NCBI GenBank assembly: GCA_946479255.1
Contig: CAMLFK010000247.1
Coordinates: 1-7,496 of the forward strand
Length of the DNA stretch: 7,496 nt
DNA from: an uncultured Oxalobacteraceae bacterium
GTDB lineage: Bacteria; Pseudomonadota; Gammaproteobacteria; Burkholderiales; Burkholderiaceae
Direction of reading: 5' to 3'
Position 1 is the stretch's first letter, and every line of letters starts with the position of its first letter. This document shows, in pieces, positions 1-6,295 of this stretch. The notes beneath the pieces were generated by a model that was not told the DNA's origin, made no database searches, and saw only the letters and a program-made list of their open reading frames with translations. The position numbers were made by a program, and so were the translations under genes.

Positions 1-572
1 CGGGACAGGTGTTTGACAAGGAAACCAATACCCATTACAACTACTTCAGGGATTATGATCCGCAGACGGGAAGGTATGTGCAGAGTGATCCGATCGGGCT
101 GGCCGGTGGGATTAATACCTACGGCTACGGTCTTGCCAATCCTGTCTCCAACACGGATCCGAAAGGGTTGTTCGTCCCGCTCGTTATTCCTTTTGTCTGT
201 GCCGCCGGTGGATGTGAAGCGATTTTTGCGGCTGCGGCAGGTGGAGCAGTCTGGTGGGGCATTTCACATCAGCCAATGGCGAGCGGGAGTAATAGCTCTT
301 CCGGTGGTACTGCGGCGACAAAAGAATGCCCACCCGAAGATCCTTGTGCCGCGATCAGAAAGAAGATTAAGGATTTGGAGCAGAAGCTGGGCACGAAAGA
401 ACGTCAAATGGCTGAGAACAAGTACGATCTCTATAATCGTGCATATGACTCAAATCCTGGTGGAGATCTTGCCGGTAAGGGCACTTGGGTCGGCCACTTA
501 GCGCAAATTGACGGCTTGCGCGTTGGGCTTGAGCGAGCAAAAGCGCAAGCTCGGGCGATGGGTTGTTTATGA
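1..572 (+). CDS. Rhs-family protein, 3' end: core C-terminus plus variable tip (partial)
   Basis: The reading frame is already open at the left edge, so only the last ~190 residues are visible; the GTG at 9 is an internal Val, not a start. The first part is the hallmark end of an Rhs core: [19 protein letters not shown], then [13 protein letters not shown] and the closing DPKGL at about 156-170. In Rhs proteins the core forms a shell, and the segment after DPxGL is an exchangeable tip, often a toxin. Here the tip is about 133 residues. It opens with a hydrophobic Ala/Gly-rich stretch (171-266) that could span or insert in a membrane, then a Ser/Gly linker, a CPPEDPC motif, a charged helical segment, and a GKGTWVGH motif before a C-terminal Cys. 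I do not recognise a catalytic toxin fold. The tip has lower GC than the metabolic genes to the right, as expected for exchangeable tips. The stop overlaps the next gene by ATGA, pointing to coupled translation with a possible immunity gene. Confidence 0.9.
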   Translation, partial: GQVFDKETNTHYNYFRDYDPQTGRYVQSDPIGLAGGINTYGYGLANPVSNTDPKGLFVPLVIPFVCAAGGCEAIFAAAAGGAVWWGISHQPMASGSNSSSGGTAATKECPPEDPCAAIRKKIKDLEQKLGTKERQMAENKYDLYNRAYDSNPGGDLAGKGTWVGHLAQIDGLRVGLERAKAQARAMGCL

Positions 573-904
573 CTGACGAAAATAGAGAGTGGATGATGAC
601 GCCTGGGCGATTGATTTCAGATTCGCTAGTTGAGTTGGTGATTGCCCGACTAATCGAGCAAGCGCCATGGGTCCGGGATTGCCTCACTTATGAACTGCAG
701 GACGATTTTCAGTTTCTTCTCGTGACGATTGAAATGGGGCCAGCTTCGACCGAGGCTGAACGCAAGCAGCTCGGATATCTAGTCGATAGCTTGATGCCAG
801 CGAGAGAACATGACCTCAGCTGGATGTTGAACTTCACCTTGGAAGGAAAAGTAGTAGATAGCTATTTTGGCGGGGATAAGAGTTCTCCCGACATAGGTTT
901 TTAA
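569..904 (+). CDS. Small acidic protein, candidate immunity partner of the Rhs tip
   Basis: A 111-residue protein that I do not recognise by family. I chose the ATG at 569 because it overlaps the TGA of the Rhs gene (ATGA). A TTG two codons earlier is possible but less likely. No clear Shine-Dalgarno precedes it, which fits translation coupled to the Rhs gene. There is no signal peptide or membrane span, so it should be cytoplasmic. It is strongly acidic (about 20 Asp/Glu against 9 Lys/Arg) and mixes helix-like and strand-like stretches ([27 protein letters not shown]). Genes directly after an Rhs tip usually encode the cognate immunity protein that protects the producer. Size, charge, overlap and position all fit, but immunity is inferred from context only. 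It could instead be an orphan partner of a tip that no longer works. Confidence 0.65.
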   Translation: MTDENREWMMTPGRLISDSLVELVIARLIEQAPWVRDCLTYELQDDFQFLLVTIEMGPASTEAERKQLGYLVDSLMPAREHDLSWMLNFTLEGKVVDSYFGGDKSSPDIGF

Positions 905-914
905 GGCACATAGT

Positions 915-938
915 GTCGGGCACGGTGGCAGTGCCGAC
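915..938. repeat. Short imperfect inverted repeat after the Rhs/partner pair
   Basis: GTCGGGCAC (915-923) pairs with GTGCCGAC (931-938) across a 7-base loop, with one bulged G. It begins 10 bases after the stop of the small acidic gene, so it could form a weak hairpin at the end of that transcript. No T-run follows, so it is not a standard intrinsic terminator. A partly similar motif (GTGTCAGGTCCGG) starts at 959, so this may be part of a dispersed intergenic palindrome family. Confidence 0.35.
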
Positions 939-958
939 CAACCGACATAAGGGAAACG

Positions 959-1499
959 GTGTCAGGTCCGGGCCGGCAAATCCGCAATGCGCTGCTGGCC
1001 GCCCTGGTCTGCACGCCGCATCTGGTGTTTGGCCAGAGCACCCAAAACACCACCACCACCTACAATCACCAGGACGAGGTTACGAGCGTGACCGACCCGA
1101 GGAAGCTGGTGACGCGCTACGCCGTCGACGGCTTCGGCCAGCGCACGTCCACCGCCAGCCCTGATAGCGGCACGTCAAGCAGCCAGTTCGACGACGCCCA
1201 GCACCTTCGAGTACGGCAACGATGGCAGCGGCGCCACCGGGAAACTGACAAGGATGAGCGACGAATCAGGCCAAACCAGATACCGCTACAACGACTTTGC
1301 CCAGCTGACGGAAAAGACGCAGACGGTTGGCACCGGCGCCGCTGCAAAAACCTTCACGCTGGCTTATTCCTACGGCGAGAGCGGCAGCAGCACCGGCCAC
1401 GTCACATCGATCACTTATCCGAGTGGCAACCGCATCGATACTGCCTACGGCGACAACGAGCGCATCGCGGCACTCATGCTCATGGGCTGCAGGCGATGA
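959..1499 (+). pseudogene. Decayed Rhs / YD-repeat gene with internal deletion and frame change
   Basis: Two reading frames together give a recognisable Rhs sequence. The first, from a GTG at 959 with AAGGGA 4-9 bases upstream, starts with a basic then hydrophobic signal-peptide-like stretch (RQIRNALLAALVCTPHLVFG). It continues into Rhs repeat text: YNHQDEVTSVTDP, VTRYAVDGFGQRT, SPDSGTSSSQFDDAQ. Near 1195-1203 the match jumps by one base into the next frame and resumes as TFEYGNDGSGATGKLTRMSD, GQTRYRYND, and FTLAYSYGE up to YPSGNRIDTAYGDNERIAAL. Intact relatives normally have another repeat (a GNL..RTDARG..YDALNRLTS type segment) between these blocks. The simplest reading is therefore a deletion of roughly one repeat whose length is not a multiple of three. 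The Rhs likeness ends near 1475, and the frame stops at the TGA 1497-1499 without any core or DPxGL motif. The product cannot be a working Rhs shell. Sequencing error could explain the frame change but not the missing core. Confidence 0.78.
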
Positions 1500-1711
1500 A
1501 GTCCGAGATCATCAAATGGGTGGCAGGTACGGCGATCGCGCTTGGCGTTGTCGGTATTGCGGCGATGACTGCCGGCGTTACAGTGATGACGTTTGTGCTC
1601 AACAACGCGGTGCCGAAAGCAGCTCCTGCTGCACCACCGCAGATCATCATTACGGTGCCGGGCGCACAAGTTCAAGCCGCTCCTATACTGCCACCTCAGC
1701 CTCGCAAATAG
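1496..1711 (+). CDS. Small single-span membrane protein with Ala/Pro-rich tail
   Basis: A 71-residue protein I do not recognise. After a short N-terminus (MKSEIIKW), residues 9-36 form one long hydrophobic, Ala/Gly/Val-rich segment, followed by a tail of about 35 residues rich in Ala, Pro and Gln (KAAPAAPPQ; PILPPQPRK). The likely topology is one inner-membrane helix with an extended tail, possibly facing the periplasm. The ATG overlaps the stop of the Rhs remnant's second frame (ATGA, 1496-1499), so it may once have been translated by coupling; otherwise the upstream AGG is too close to be a convincing ribosome site. The murein endopeptidase gene starts 41 bases later. A holin-like or accessory role for that peptidase is conceivable but rests on position alone. 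Being short and next to a pseudogene, it may no longer be expressed. Confidence 0.55.
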   Translation: MKSEIIKWVAGTAIALGVVGIAAMTAGVTVMTFVLNNAVPKAAPAAPPQIIITVPGAQVQAAPILPPQPRK

Positions 1712-1751
1712 CGCGCCTCTACAGAAAATTAGCTATTAGCGCTCATCCTTG

Positions 1752-2285
1752 ATGCGCGTCCATGCATCAAGTTTCCCGTATGCAAGACTCCCAGTACAAA
1801 CACACTGGAGGCTTCGTATAGGATTTCAACCGAGGGACGCTCGTGGCTACTTCATGTTGCCACAAGCACCGCAAGATGCCGGCTACTATGTTTATGGAAC
1901 GCCTGAACGTGGTGCTGGGCAGTACGTACACGCTTCGCTGATGTCGGTACTGCTTCACGTTGAACGAGAGTGGCAATCAACGGATCGCCGGAAATTTGGA
2001 ATCGGAAATATCAGCAAAGCAGAAGGCGTGCAATTCAAGCCACACGGAACGCACAAGAATGGTCTGCAGGTTGATGTACGGCCCCTTCGAAAAGATGGCA
2101 GCCAGGTTGGTGTCTCGTTCACCAATCCGGGTTACGATTACGAAGGCACTAAGCGCTTGATAGACCTGTTTCGCTCGCACGCTTTTGTGAAAAAAGTCTT
2201 TTTCAACGATTCACGCATTGTCGGGGTCCATCCGCTTGCGGGACACCATGATCACTTTCACGTCGAAGTTTGGGCTAAATTATGA
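1752..2285 (+). CDS. LAS-type murein endopeptidase (MepA/M15-like), putative effector
   Basis: A 177-residue protein with the zinc-site signature of LAS peptidases (lysostaphin, D-Ala-D-Ala peptidase, Sonic hedgehog fold). H101-x6-D108 lies in THKNGLQVD and H168-x-H170 in HHDHFHVEV, spaced as in the MepA (M74) and M15 families. These enzymes cut peptide bonds in peptidoglycan cross-links. Other conserved-looking blocks are DAGYYVYGTP (42-51), REWQSTDRRKFGIGNIS (72-88), RPLRKDG (110-116) and FFND (150-153). There is no signal peptide, so reaching the periplasm would need a dedicated route such as type VI secretion, or a holin. The start is uncertain: the ATG at 1752 lacks a good ribosome site and adds about 34 Arg/His-rich residues unlike the rest. 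The in-frame ATG at 1854 would start just before the conserved part. Its stop overlaps the next start by ATGA. The catalytic residues are intact, so I expect an active enzyme; an effector role is inference. Confidence 0.82.
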   Translation: MRVHASSFPYARLPVQTHWRLRIGFQPRDARGYFMLPQAPQDAGYYVYGTPERGAGQYVHASLMSVLLHVEREWQSTDRRKFGIGNISKAEGVQFKPHGTHKNGLQVDVRPLRKDGSQVGVSFTNPGYDYEGTKRLIDLFRSHAFVKKVFFNDSRIVGVHPLAGHHDHFHVEVWAKL

Positions 2286-2641
2286 AGCAGGCCACGCTCT
2301 TTGCTTGTGCGTTTCTTACCGCAGCGCTGGCCCTTGCGCAGTCCGGTGACCGCTATGTTCCGTTCAAAGGCGAATACAGCGTCTACTCTGGCGAACTGGG
2401 AAATCAGTCGGCTCCGACAGCCAACGACCGAAAGGTATCCTTCATTGTCACAGGCCAGGCAGCAAAGGAAATGTTCGAGTCCATGGGGCCTGACGACAAA
2501 GTGTCATGCCTGACCGAACCTGGGGATCGCAGCCGTCGGAAGAAGGAACTTTGGTGCACCTTCAGCCGGCAAGAAGGTTACACGTGCTATTTCGGGTTCG
2601 ACCTCAAGAACGGAGCCAGCATCGCTGGCGGCATTTGCTAA
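2282..2641 (+). CDS. Small secreted four-cysteine protein, candidate immunity to the murein endopeptidase
   Basis: A 119-residue protein with a clear Sec signal peptide: Lys near the start, hydrophobic residues 4-18, and a likely cut after A19 (ALALA/QSGD). The mature ~100 residues carry four cysteines (76, 92, 102 and the C-terminal 119), enough for two disulfides in the periplasm. The domain opens with YVPFKGEYSVYSGELG and has KVSFIVTGQAAKEMFESMGP in the middle and TCYFGFDLKNGASIAGGIC at the end. I have the impression that this layout recurs in small proteins of other Gram-negative bacteria, but I cannot name a family. The ATG overlaps the peptidase stop (ATGA) and there is no strong Shine-Dalgarno, so translation is probably coupled. 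A periplasmic partner made together with a peptidoglycan peptidase fits immunity to a cell-wall effector, or an inhibitor/regulator of the enzyme. Cys9 is not in a proper lipobox, so I do not call it a lipoprotein. Confidence 0.78.
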   Translation: MKQATLFACAFLTAALALAQSGDRYVPFKGEYSVYSGELGNQSAPTANDRKVSFIVTGQAAKEMFESMGPDDKVSCLTEPGDRSRRKKELWCTFSRQEGYTCYFGFDLKNGASIAGGIC

Positions 2642-2715
2642 AGGCAAACAAAAACGGAGACCTAAGTCCCTAATACCGTTCAGTTAAGCTCTTACCACCA
2701 GCCGCAAAACCGTCA

Positions 2716-2808
2716 TCCCCGCGCAGGCGGGGACCTATAGCACGTTAGCGCAGAGTGATAATCTTTCTCTGAGTTGAGGTGCTATGGGTCCCCGCCTTTT
2801 CGCGGGGA
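2716..2808. repeat. REP-type palindrome pair (REPIN-like) between convergent genes
   Basis: Two copies of a REP-like unit face each other. The left arm (2716-2742) and right arm (2780-2808) are near-perfect reverse complements, each reading TCCCCGCG..AGGCGGGGACC then TATAGCA or CATAGCA, around a 37-base spacer. Each arm also folds on itself: a 7-bp stem TCCCCGC/GCGGGGA with a 4-base loop (2716-2733) or a 6-base loop (2789-2808). Short flanks CGTCAT (2711-2716) and ATGACG (near 2831-2836) extend the symmetry. This is the layout of REP doublets that are spread by RAYT-type transposases. It fills much of the 254-base gap between the secreted-protein gene and the leuA stop, which converge here. 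A strong RNA hairpin could shield both 3' ends, but no T-run follows on either strand, so I do not call it an intrinsic terminator. Confidence 0.75.
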
Positions 2809-2895
2809 GTCAGGTTGCGCAATGCGCGACATGACGGCTCTAAATGTGGTGGCAGGCTTTGCTGAATGGGACTGGCCCCTATCCCTCGTGCTCCA

Positions 2896-4449
2896 TTAAA
2901 CGTTGGTCGCCTGCGGATTAACCCGCTCCAGCTTCGAATGCAGCTTGTTGAGCGCAGCCAGGTAAGCCTTGGCCGACGCCACCACGATATCCGGATCGGC
3001 ACCCAGGCCATTAACAATACGCCCAGCCTGCGACAAACGCATCGTCACCTCGCCCTGCGACTGCGTACCGGTGCTGATGGCGTTCACCGAGAACAGCACC
3101 AGCTCAGCGCCACTCTTGACTTCACCCTCAATCGCATTGACGGTAGCATCGACCGGACCATCGCCCTTGCCTTCGCAGCGAATTTCCTTGTCGCCCATCG
3201 CAAACACCACGGTGGCACTCGGCGTTTCGCCAGTCTCCGAGCGCTGCGCCAGCGACACGAAGCGATAGTGTTCGCCTTCCTGCGCGCGGTCTTCCGCCGA
3301 AATCAGCGCGATGATGTCTTCATCAAAAATCTCGGCCTTGCGGTCAGCCAGTTCCTTGAAGCGCGCAAAGGCGGCATTGACTTCGGTCTCGGATTCCAGC
3401 TCGATGCCCAGCTCGCGCAGGCGTTCCTTGAAAGCGTTGCGGCCGGACAGTTTGCCCAGCACGATCTTGTTGGCTGCCCAGCCCACGTCTTCGGCGCGCA
3501 TGATCTCGTAGGTCTCGCGCGCTTTCAGGATGCCGTCCTGGTGGATGCCGGAGGCGTGTGCAAACGCATTCGCGCCAACCACGGCTTTATTCGGCTGCAC
3601 GGCAAAGCCGGTGATCTGCGAAACCATCTTCGAGGCCGGCACGATTTGCGTGGTGTCGATGCCCAGCTGCAGCTTGAAGAAGTCCGGACGGGTGCGCACC
3701 GCCATCACCACTTCTTCCAGCGCGGTGTTACCGGCCCTTTCGCCCAAGCCGTTGATGGTGCATTCGATCTGGCGCGCGCCGCCGATCATCACGCCGGCCA
3801 GCGAGTTGGCGACTGCGAGACCCAGGTCGTTATGGCAGTGCACCGACCAGATCGCTTTATCCGAATTGGGAATGCGTTCGCGCAGGCGGCGAATGGTTTC
3901 GCCGAATACTTCGGGCACGGCGTAGCCGACCGTGTCGGGGAAGTTAATGGTGTTGGCGCCTTCGGCGATCACCGCTTCGAGCACGCGGCACAGGTAGTCT
4001 TCATCCGAGCGGCTGCCGTCTTCCGGCGAGAATTCAATGTCGTCGGTGTACTGGCGCGCGCAGCGGATGGCAGCCTTGGCGGCTTCCAGCACCTGTTCAG
4101 GTTCCATGCGCAGCTTCATTTTCATGTGCAGCGGCGAAGTGGCGATGAAGGTGTGGATGCGCTTGCGGGGCGCCGGTTGCAGCGCTTCGGCGGCGCGCGC
4201 GATGTCGCGCTCGTTGGCGCGCGAGAGCGAGCAGACCGTGGAGTCCTTGATGGCCGAGGCGATCGCGCGGATGGCGTCGAAGTCGCCCGGCGAGGCCGCC
4301 GCGAAACCGGCTTCGATCACGTCCACACGCAGACGTTCGAGCTGGCGCGCGATGCGGACTTTTTCGTCCTTGGTCATCGATGCACCAGGCGATTGCTCGC
4401 CGTCGCGCAGGGTGGTGTCGAAAATAATCAGGCGGTTCGAGTCGGACAT
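2896..4449 (-). CDS. leuA: 2-isopropylmalate synthase
   Basis: A 517-residue enzyme that condenses 2-oxoisovalerate with acetyl-CoA to 2-isopropylmalate, the committed step of leucine synthesis in the cytoplasm. The length is typical of the bacterial LeuA type 1 family. The catalytic TIM barrel starts with [13 protein letters not shown] (10-22). The metal ligands expected in the family are present: D11, H204 and H206 in [13 protein letters not shown], and N241 just after NGLGERAG. The linker domain carries GIHQDGILK (301-309). Residues ~390-512 form the C-terminal regulatory domain that normally binds leucine for feedback inhibition, ending with glycine-rich [18 protein letters not shown] lies 5 bases before the ATG. 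pssA ends 32 bases upstream on the same strand, so the two are probably co-transcribed. No leucine leader peptide is visible in that gap. A long open frame on the opposite strand is a codon-bias shadow. Confidence 0.99.
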   Translation of the reverse strand: MSDSNRLIIFDTTLRDGEQSPGASMTKDEKVRIARQLERLRVDVIEAGFAAASPGDFDAIRAIASAIKDSTVCSLSRANERDIARAAEALQPAPRKRIHTFIATSPLHMKMKLRMEPEQVLEAAKAAIRCARQYTDDIEFSPEDGSRSDEDYLCRVLEAVIAEGANTINFPDTVGYAVPEVFGETIRRLRERIPNSDKAIWSVHCHNDLGLAVANSLAGVMIGGARQIECTINGLGERAGNTALEEVVMAVRTRPDFFKLQLGIDTTQIVPASKMVSQITGFAVQPNKAVVGANAFAHASGIHQDGILKARETYEIMRAEDVGWAANKIVLGKLSGRNAFKERLRELGIELESETEVNAAFARFKELADRKAEIFDEDIIALISAEDRAQEGEHYRFVSLAQRSETGETPSATVVFAMGDKEIRCEGKGDGPVDATVNAIEGEVKSGAELVLFSVNAISTGTQSQGEVTMRLSQAGRIVNGLGADPDIVVASAKAYLAALNKLHSKLERVNPQATNV

Positions 4450-4481
4450 AACGTCTCCAAAAAGCTAATGAATATAAATAA

Positions 4482-5342
4482 TTAACGGCGCTCGCTAGGG
4501 TCGACCGCTTCTTCACCGGTCTGGACGATGCTGACCGGCTTGCCCTTGGCCAGGCGCCAGAAATACACGACGTAGCCGGAGATGCCGTACATGGCAAACA
4601 CCGGCAAGAGCGAACTGGCCGGTTCGATCGCCGCCAGCGCCAGCGCGAGGGCAATCAGGAACACGGCAATGAAGGGCACCGATTTACGGAAGTTGACGTC
4701 CTTGAAGCTGTAGTACGGGACGTTGGTGACCATGGTCAGGCCGGCAAACAGGGTGATCGCCCAGGATACCCAGGGCATTTCGAAGCCGGTGAAGCCGTTG
4801 TCATGCATCATCAGGATGTAGCCGGTCACGAGGCCGGCGGCCGCCGGGCTGGGCAGGCCCTGGAAGAAGCGCTTGTCGACCACTTCGATGTTGGTGTTAA
4901 AGCGCGCCAGGCGCAATGCGGCGCCGGCGCAATAGACAAAGGCGGCGATCCAGCCGAACTTGCCGAGGCCGCGCAGCGACCATTCGTACATCACCAGCGC
5001 CGGTGCGGCGCCGAAGGAGATCATGTCGGACAGGCTGTCGTACTGGGCGCCGAATTCGGACTGGGTGTTGGTCAGGCGGGCGATGCGGCCATCGAGCCCG
5101 TCGAGGATCATGGCGATGAAGATGGCCCAGGCGGCGTGCTCGAAGCGCCCGGTCATGGCCTGGACGATGGCGTAGAAGCCGCAGAACAGCGCGGCGGTGG
5201 TGAAGGCGTTGGGCAGCAGGTAGATGCCCCGCCGGCGTACTGGGTTGCCGTCCGCATCGTACTTGCGGCGGGTGATCTTGCTAAAGCGCGATATCTTCGC
5301 CTTGGCCGGTCCAGTTGCTCTGCGGCGGGGGATGTTGGGCAT
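4482..5342 (-). CDS. pssA: CDP-diacylglycerol--serine O-phosphatidyltransferase (phosphatidylserine synthase)
   Basis: A 286-residue inner-membrane enzyme that transfers phosphatidyl from CDP-diacylglycerol to serine, giving phosphatidylserine, the precursor of phosphatidylethanolamine. The complete CDP-alcohol phosphatidyltransferase motif is present: D81, D84, G85, A88, R89, G98, D102, D106 (DGLDGRIAR, then FGAQYDSLSD). The aspartates bind the metal ions and one acts as catalytic base. Around the motif are six to eight hydrophobic segments, e.g. ~46-62, 131-147, 166-180, 192-207, 222-240 and 244-262. The first ~40 residues are basic and cytoplasmic, and the polar tail ends at DPSERR. This multi-span, Bacillus-type enzyme differs from the peripheral E. 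coli PssA. The ATG at 5340-5342 has a GGA about 7 bases upstream. A good -10 box sits in the 80-base gap before it. leuA follows 32 bases downstream. Confidence 0.97.
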   Translation of the reverse strand: MPNIPRRRATGPAKAKISRFSKITRRKYDADGNPVRRRGIYLLPNAFTTAALFCGFYAIVQAMTGRFEHAAWAIFIAMILDGLDGRIARLTNTQSEFGAQYDSLSDMISFGAAPALVMYEWSLRGLGKFGWIAAFVYCAGAALRLARFNTNIEVVDKRFFQGLPSPAAAGLVTGYILMMHDNGFTGFEMPWVSWAITLFAGLTMVTNVPYYSFKDVNFRKSVPFIAVFLIALALALAAIEPASSLLPVFAMYGISGYVVYFWRLAKGKPVSIVQTGEEAVDPSERR

Positions 5343-5381
5343 AGCGTTCCGTTTTAAGTAATGGTGCCGATCTGATCCGCC

Positions 5382-5387
5382 ATTATA
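5382..5387 (-). promoter_or_regulatory. Candidate -10 box upstream of pssA-leuA
   Basis: On the minus strand this is a perfect TATAAT, about 40 bases before the pssA ATG, which would give a 5' leader of roughly 30-35 bases. No good -35 box is seen at the usual 16-18 base spacing (the sequence there reads like CGCTCA), and no extended TGn is present. It would need an activator or be weak. It lies in the 80-base gap after the SIMPL gene, where an independent start for pssA-leuA makes sense. Confidence 0.42.
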
Positions 5388-5422
5388 GTGTCGGCAACCC
5401 CAACTGAGCGACCCCCATTCGC

Positions 5423-6181
5423 CTACTTGAACTTCACCTTTCCTACCAGACGCATCTGCAGGATGGTTTCGCCCGGCTCGAAACTCGGCTCGGAAACTTC
5501 GGCCTGCTCGCGCTTGGCCGTGGCGCGCATCATCTGCGGCGCCGCGGCGGCGTCAGCTTGCCCGCCGTAATTACCGGAGGCTTCGAAGTCGACCGTGTCG
5601 AGCGTGGCGTCGCTGAGCTTGCGCCCCATGGCGGCGGCGATCGCGGCGATCCGCTCGTTCAGGTTCTGGTAGGTGGCGGCGATGCGCTTGTCGTCGAGTT
5701 TCTTGGTGGCAGCAGGTGACAGCCCGAATTGCAGGCCGTTGAGTGCCAGCACTTTTTGCACCTGGGCGGTCATCTTCGGCAGGCTGGCGATGTTGGTGGT
5801 TTTGACTTCGAGGTACTGACCGACGCGCCAGCTGGTCGGCACGCGCGGCTTGTTGCTTTGCATACCGTTTGGCAATGGACGGTCTTCCGGGTAGACCGGG
5901 TAGGTGTAGTAGCCCTGGGTCTTGAGAATGGCTTTCGGATCTTCGCGGCGCACGATCTCGGTGCCCTGCTTCATCTTCTGGTTCACGCGCGAGGCGGCGG
6001 CGGACTTGTCCTTGTCCTGCTCTTCGATCATGAAAGTGGCGGTGGCTTCGTCGTTGGTCTGGGTCACTTCGCCGTAGGCGGGAACAATGACCATCGTACC
6101 AGTCGTCGGCAAGGAGGATTGGGCGTGGGCTTGCAGCGCGCACAGCAAGGCGGCGGCGGTAAGGATTTTGTTGGGGGACAT
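5423..6181 (-). CDS. Periplasmic SIMPL-domain protein (DUF541 family)
   Basis: A 252-residue exported protein. Residues 1-20 are a Sec signal peptide (MSPNKILTAAALLCALQAHA, cut before QSS). C14 does not sit in a lipobox. The mature part, about 28-250, reads as a SIMPL/DUF541 domain. An early strand VIVPAYGEVTQTNDEATATFMIE is followed by a helical region with paired Lys/Gln, then YYTYPVYPED, SWRVGQYLEVKTTNIASLP, and LNGLQFGLS. A long helix (AATYQNLNERIAAIAAAMGRK) precedes the C-terminal strands ending LVGKVKFK. Family members are periplasmic or outer-membrane-associated (Brucella BP26/OMP28 is one, and forms oligomers); the biochemical role is unsettled, with links to stress tolerance. AGGAG lies 9 bases before the ATG. 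It sits between ilvC and pssA, 80 bases before the latter, with gaps large enough for its own promoter. Nothing suggests a role in amino acid synthesis. Confidence 0.92.
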   Translation of the reverse strand: MSPNKILTAAALLCALQAHAQSSLPTTGTMVIVPAYGEVTQTNDEATATFMIEEQDKDKSAAASRVNQKMKQGTEIVRREDPKAILKTQGYYTYPVYPEDRPLPNGMQSNKPRVPTSWRVGQYLEVKTTNIASLPKMTAQVQKVLALNGLQFGLSPAATKKLDDKRIAATYQNLNERIAAIAAAMGRKLSDATLDTVDFEASGNYGGQADAAAAPQMMRATAKREQAEVSEPSFEPGETILQMRLVGKVKFK

Positions 6182-6264
6182 TCTTGTTATCTCCTGGTTG
6201 GGTGGCTAATCAGGACGATACGCGGATTTTGTGATCAGGCGGGCGCTGGACACGAATGGTTGCA

Positions 6265-6292
6265 AATATACGGAGATTGCTTACACCGTAAA
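6265..6292 (-). promoter_or_regulatory. Possible promoter of the SIMPL gene
   Basis: On the minus strand TTTACG (6287-6292) and TATATT (6265-6270) are separated by 16 bases, matching the sigma-70 consensus at 4 of 6 and 5 of 6 positions. Transcription would start about 75 bases before the ATG of the SIMPL gene. It lies directly downstream of the REP palindrome. This was found by eye and is weakly supported. Confidence 0.3.
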
Positions 6293-6295
6293 CGT

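Noticed and set aside
563..568. TTG start for the small acidic gene
   Set aside because: The ATG two codons later overlaps the preceding stop as ATGA, a much more usual arrangement.
959..1711. A single 250-residue protein in one frame
   Set aside because: Its middle part (about residues 80-178) reads through the wrong frame of the Rhs remnant and is Arg/His-rich nonsense. It is better split into the Rhs remnant and the separate 71-residue membrane protein starting at 1496.
2282..2641. Lipoprotein signal at Cys9 of the small secreted protein
   Set aside because: The residues before Cys9 (LFA) do not fit a lipobox, and the hydrophobic stretch before it is too short; cleavage after A19 is more natural.
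2716..2808. Intrinsic terminator or CRISPR repeats at the CCCCGCGCAGGCGGGG palindromes
   Set aside because: The stems are strong but no T-run follows on either strand, so terminator status is unsupported. There are only two inverted units here plus one distant copy, with no regular spacers, so it is not CRISPR.
2866..4485. Open frame of 539 codons on the plus strand, antisense to leuA
   Set aside because: It mirrors leuA almost end to end, and its His/Arg/Ala-rich composition is what the reverse complement of GC-rich coding sequence gives. leuA has all family motifs, so the antisense frame is a shadow.
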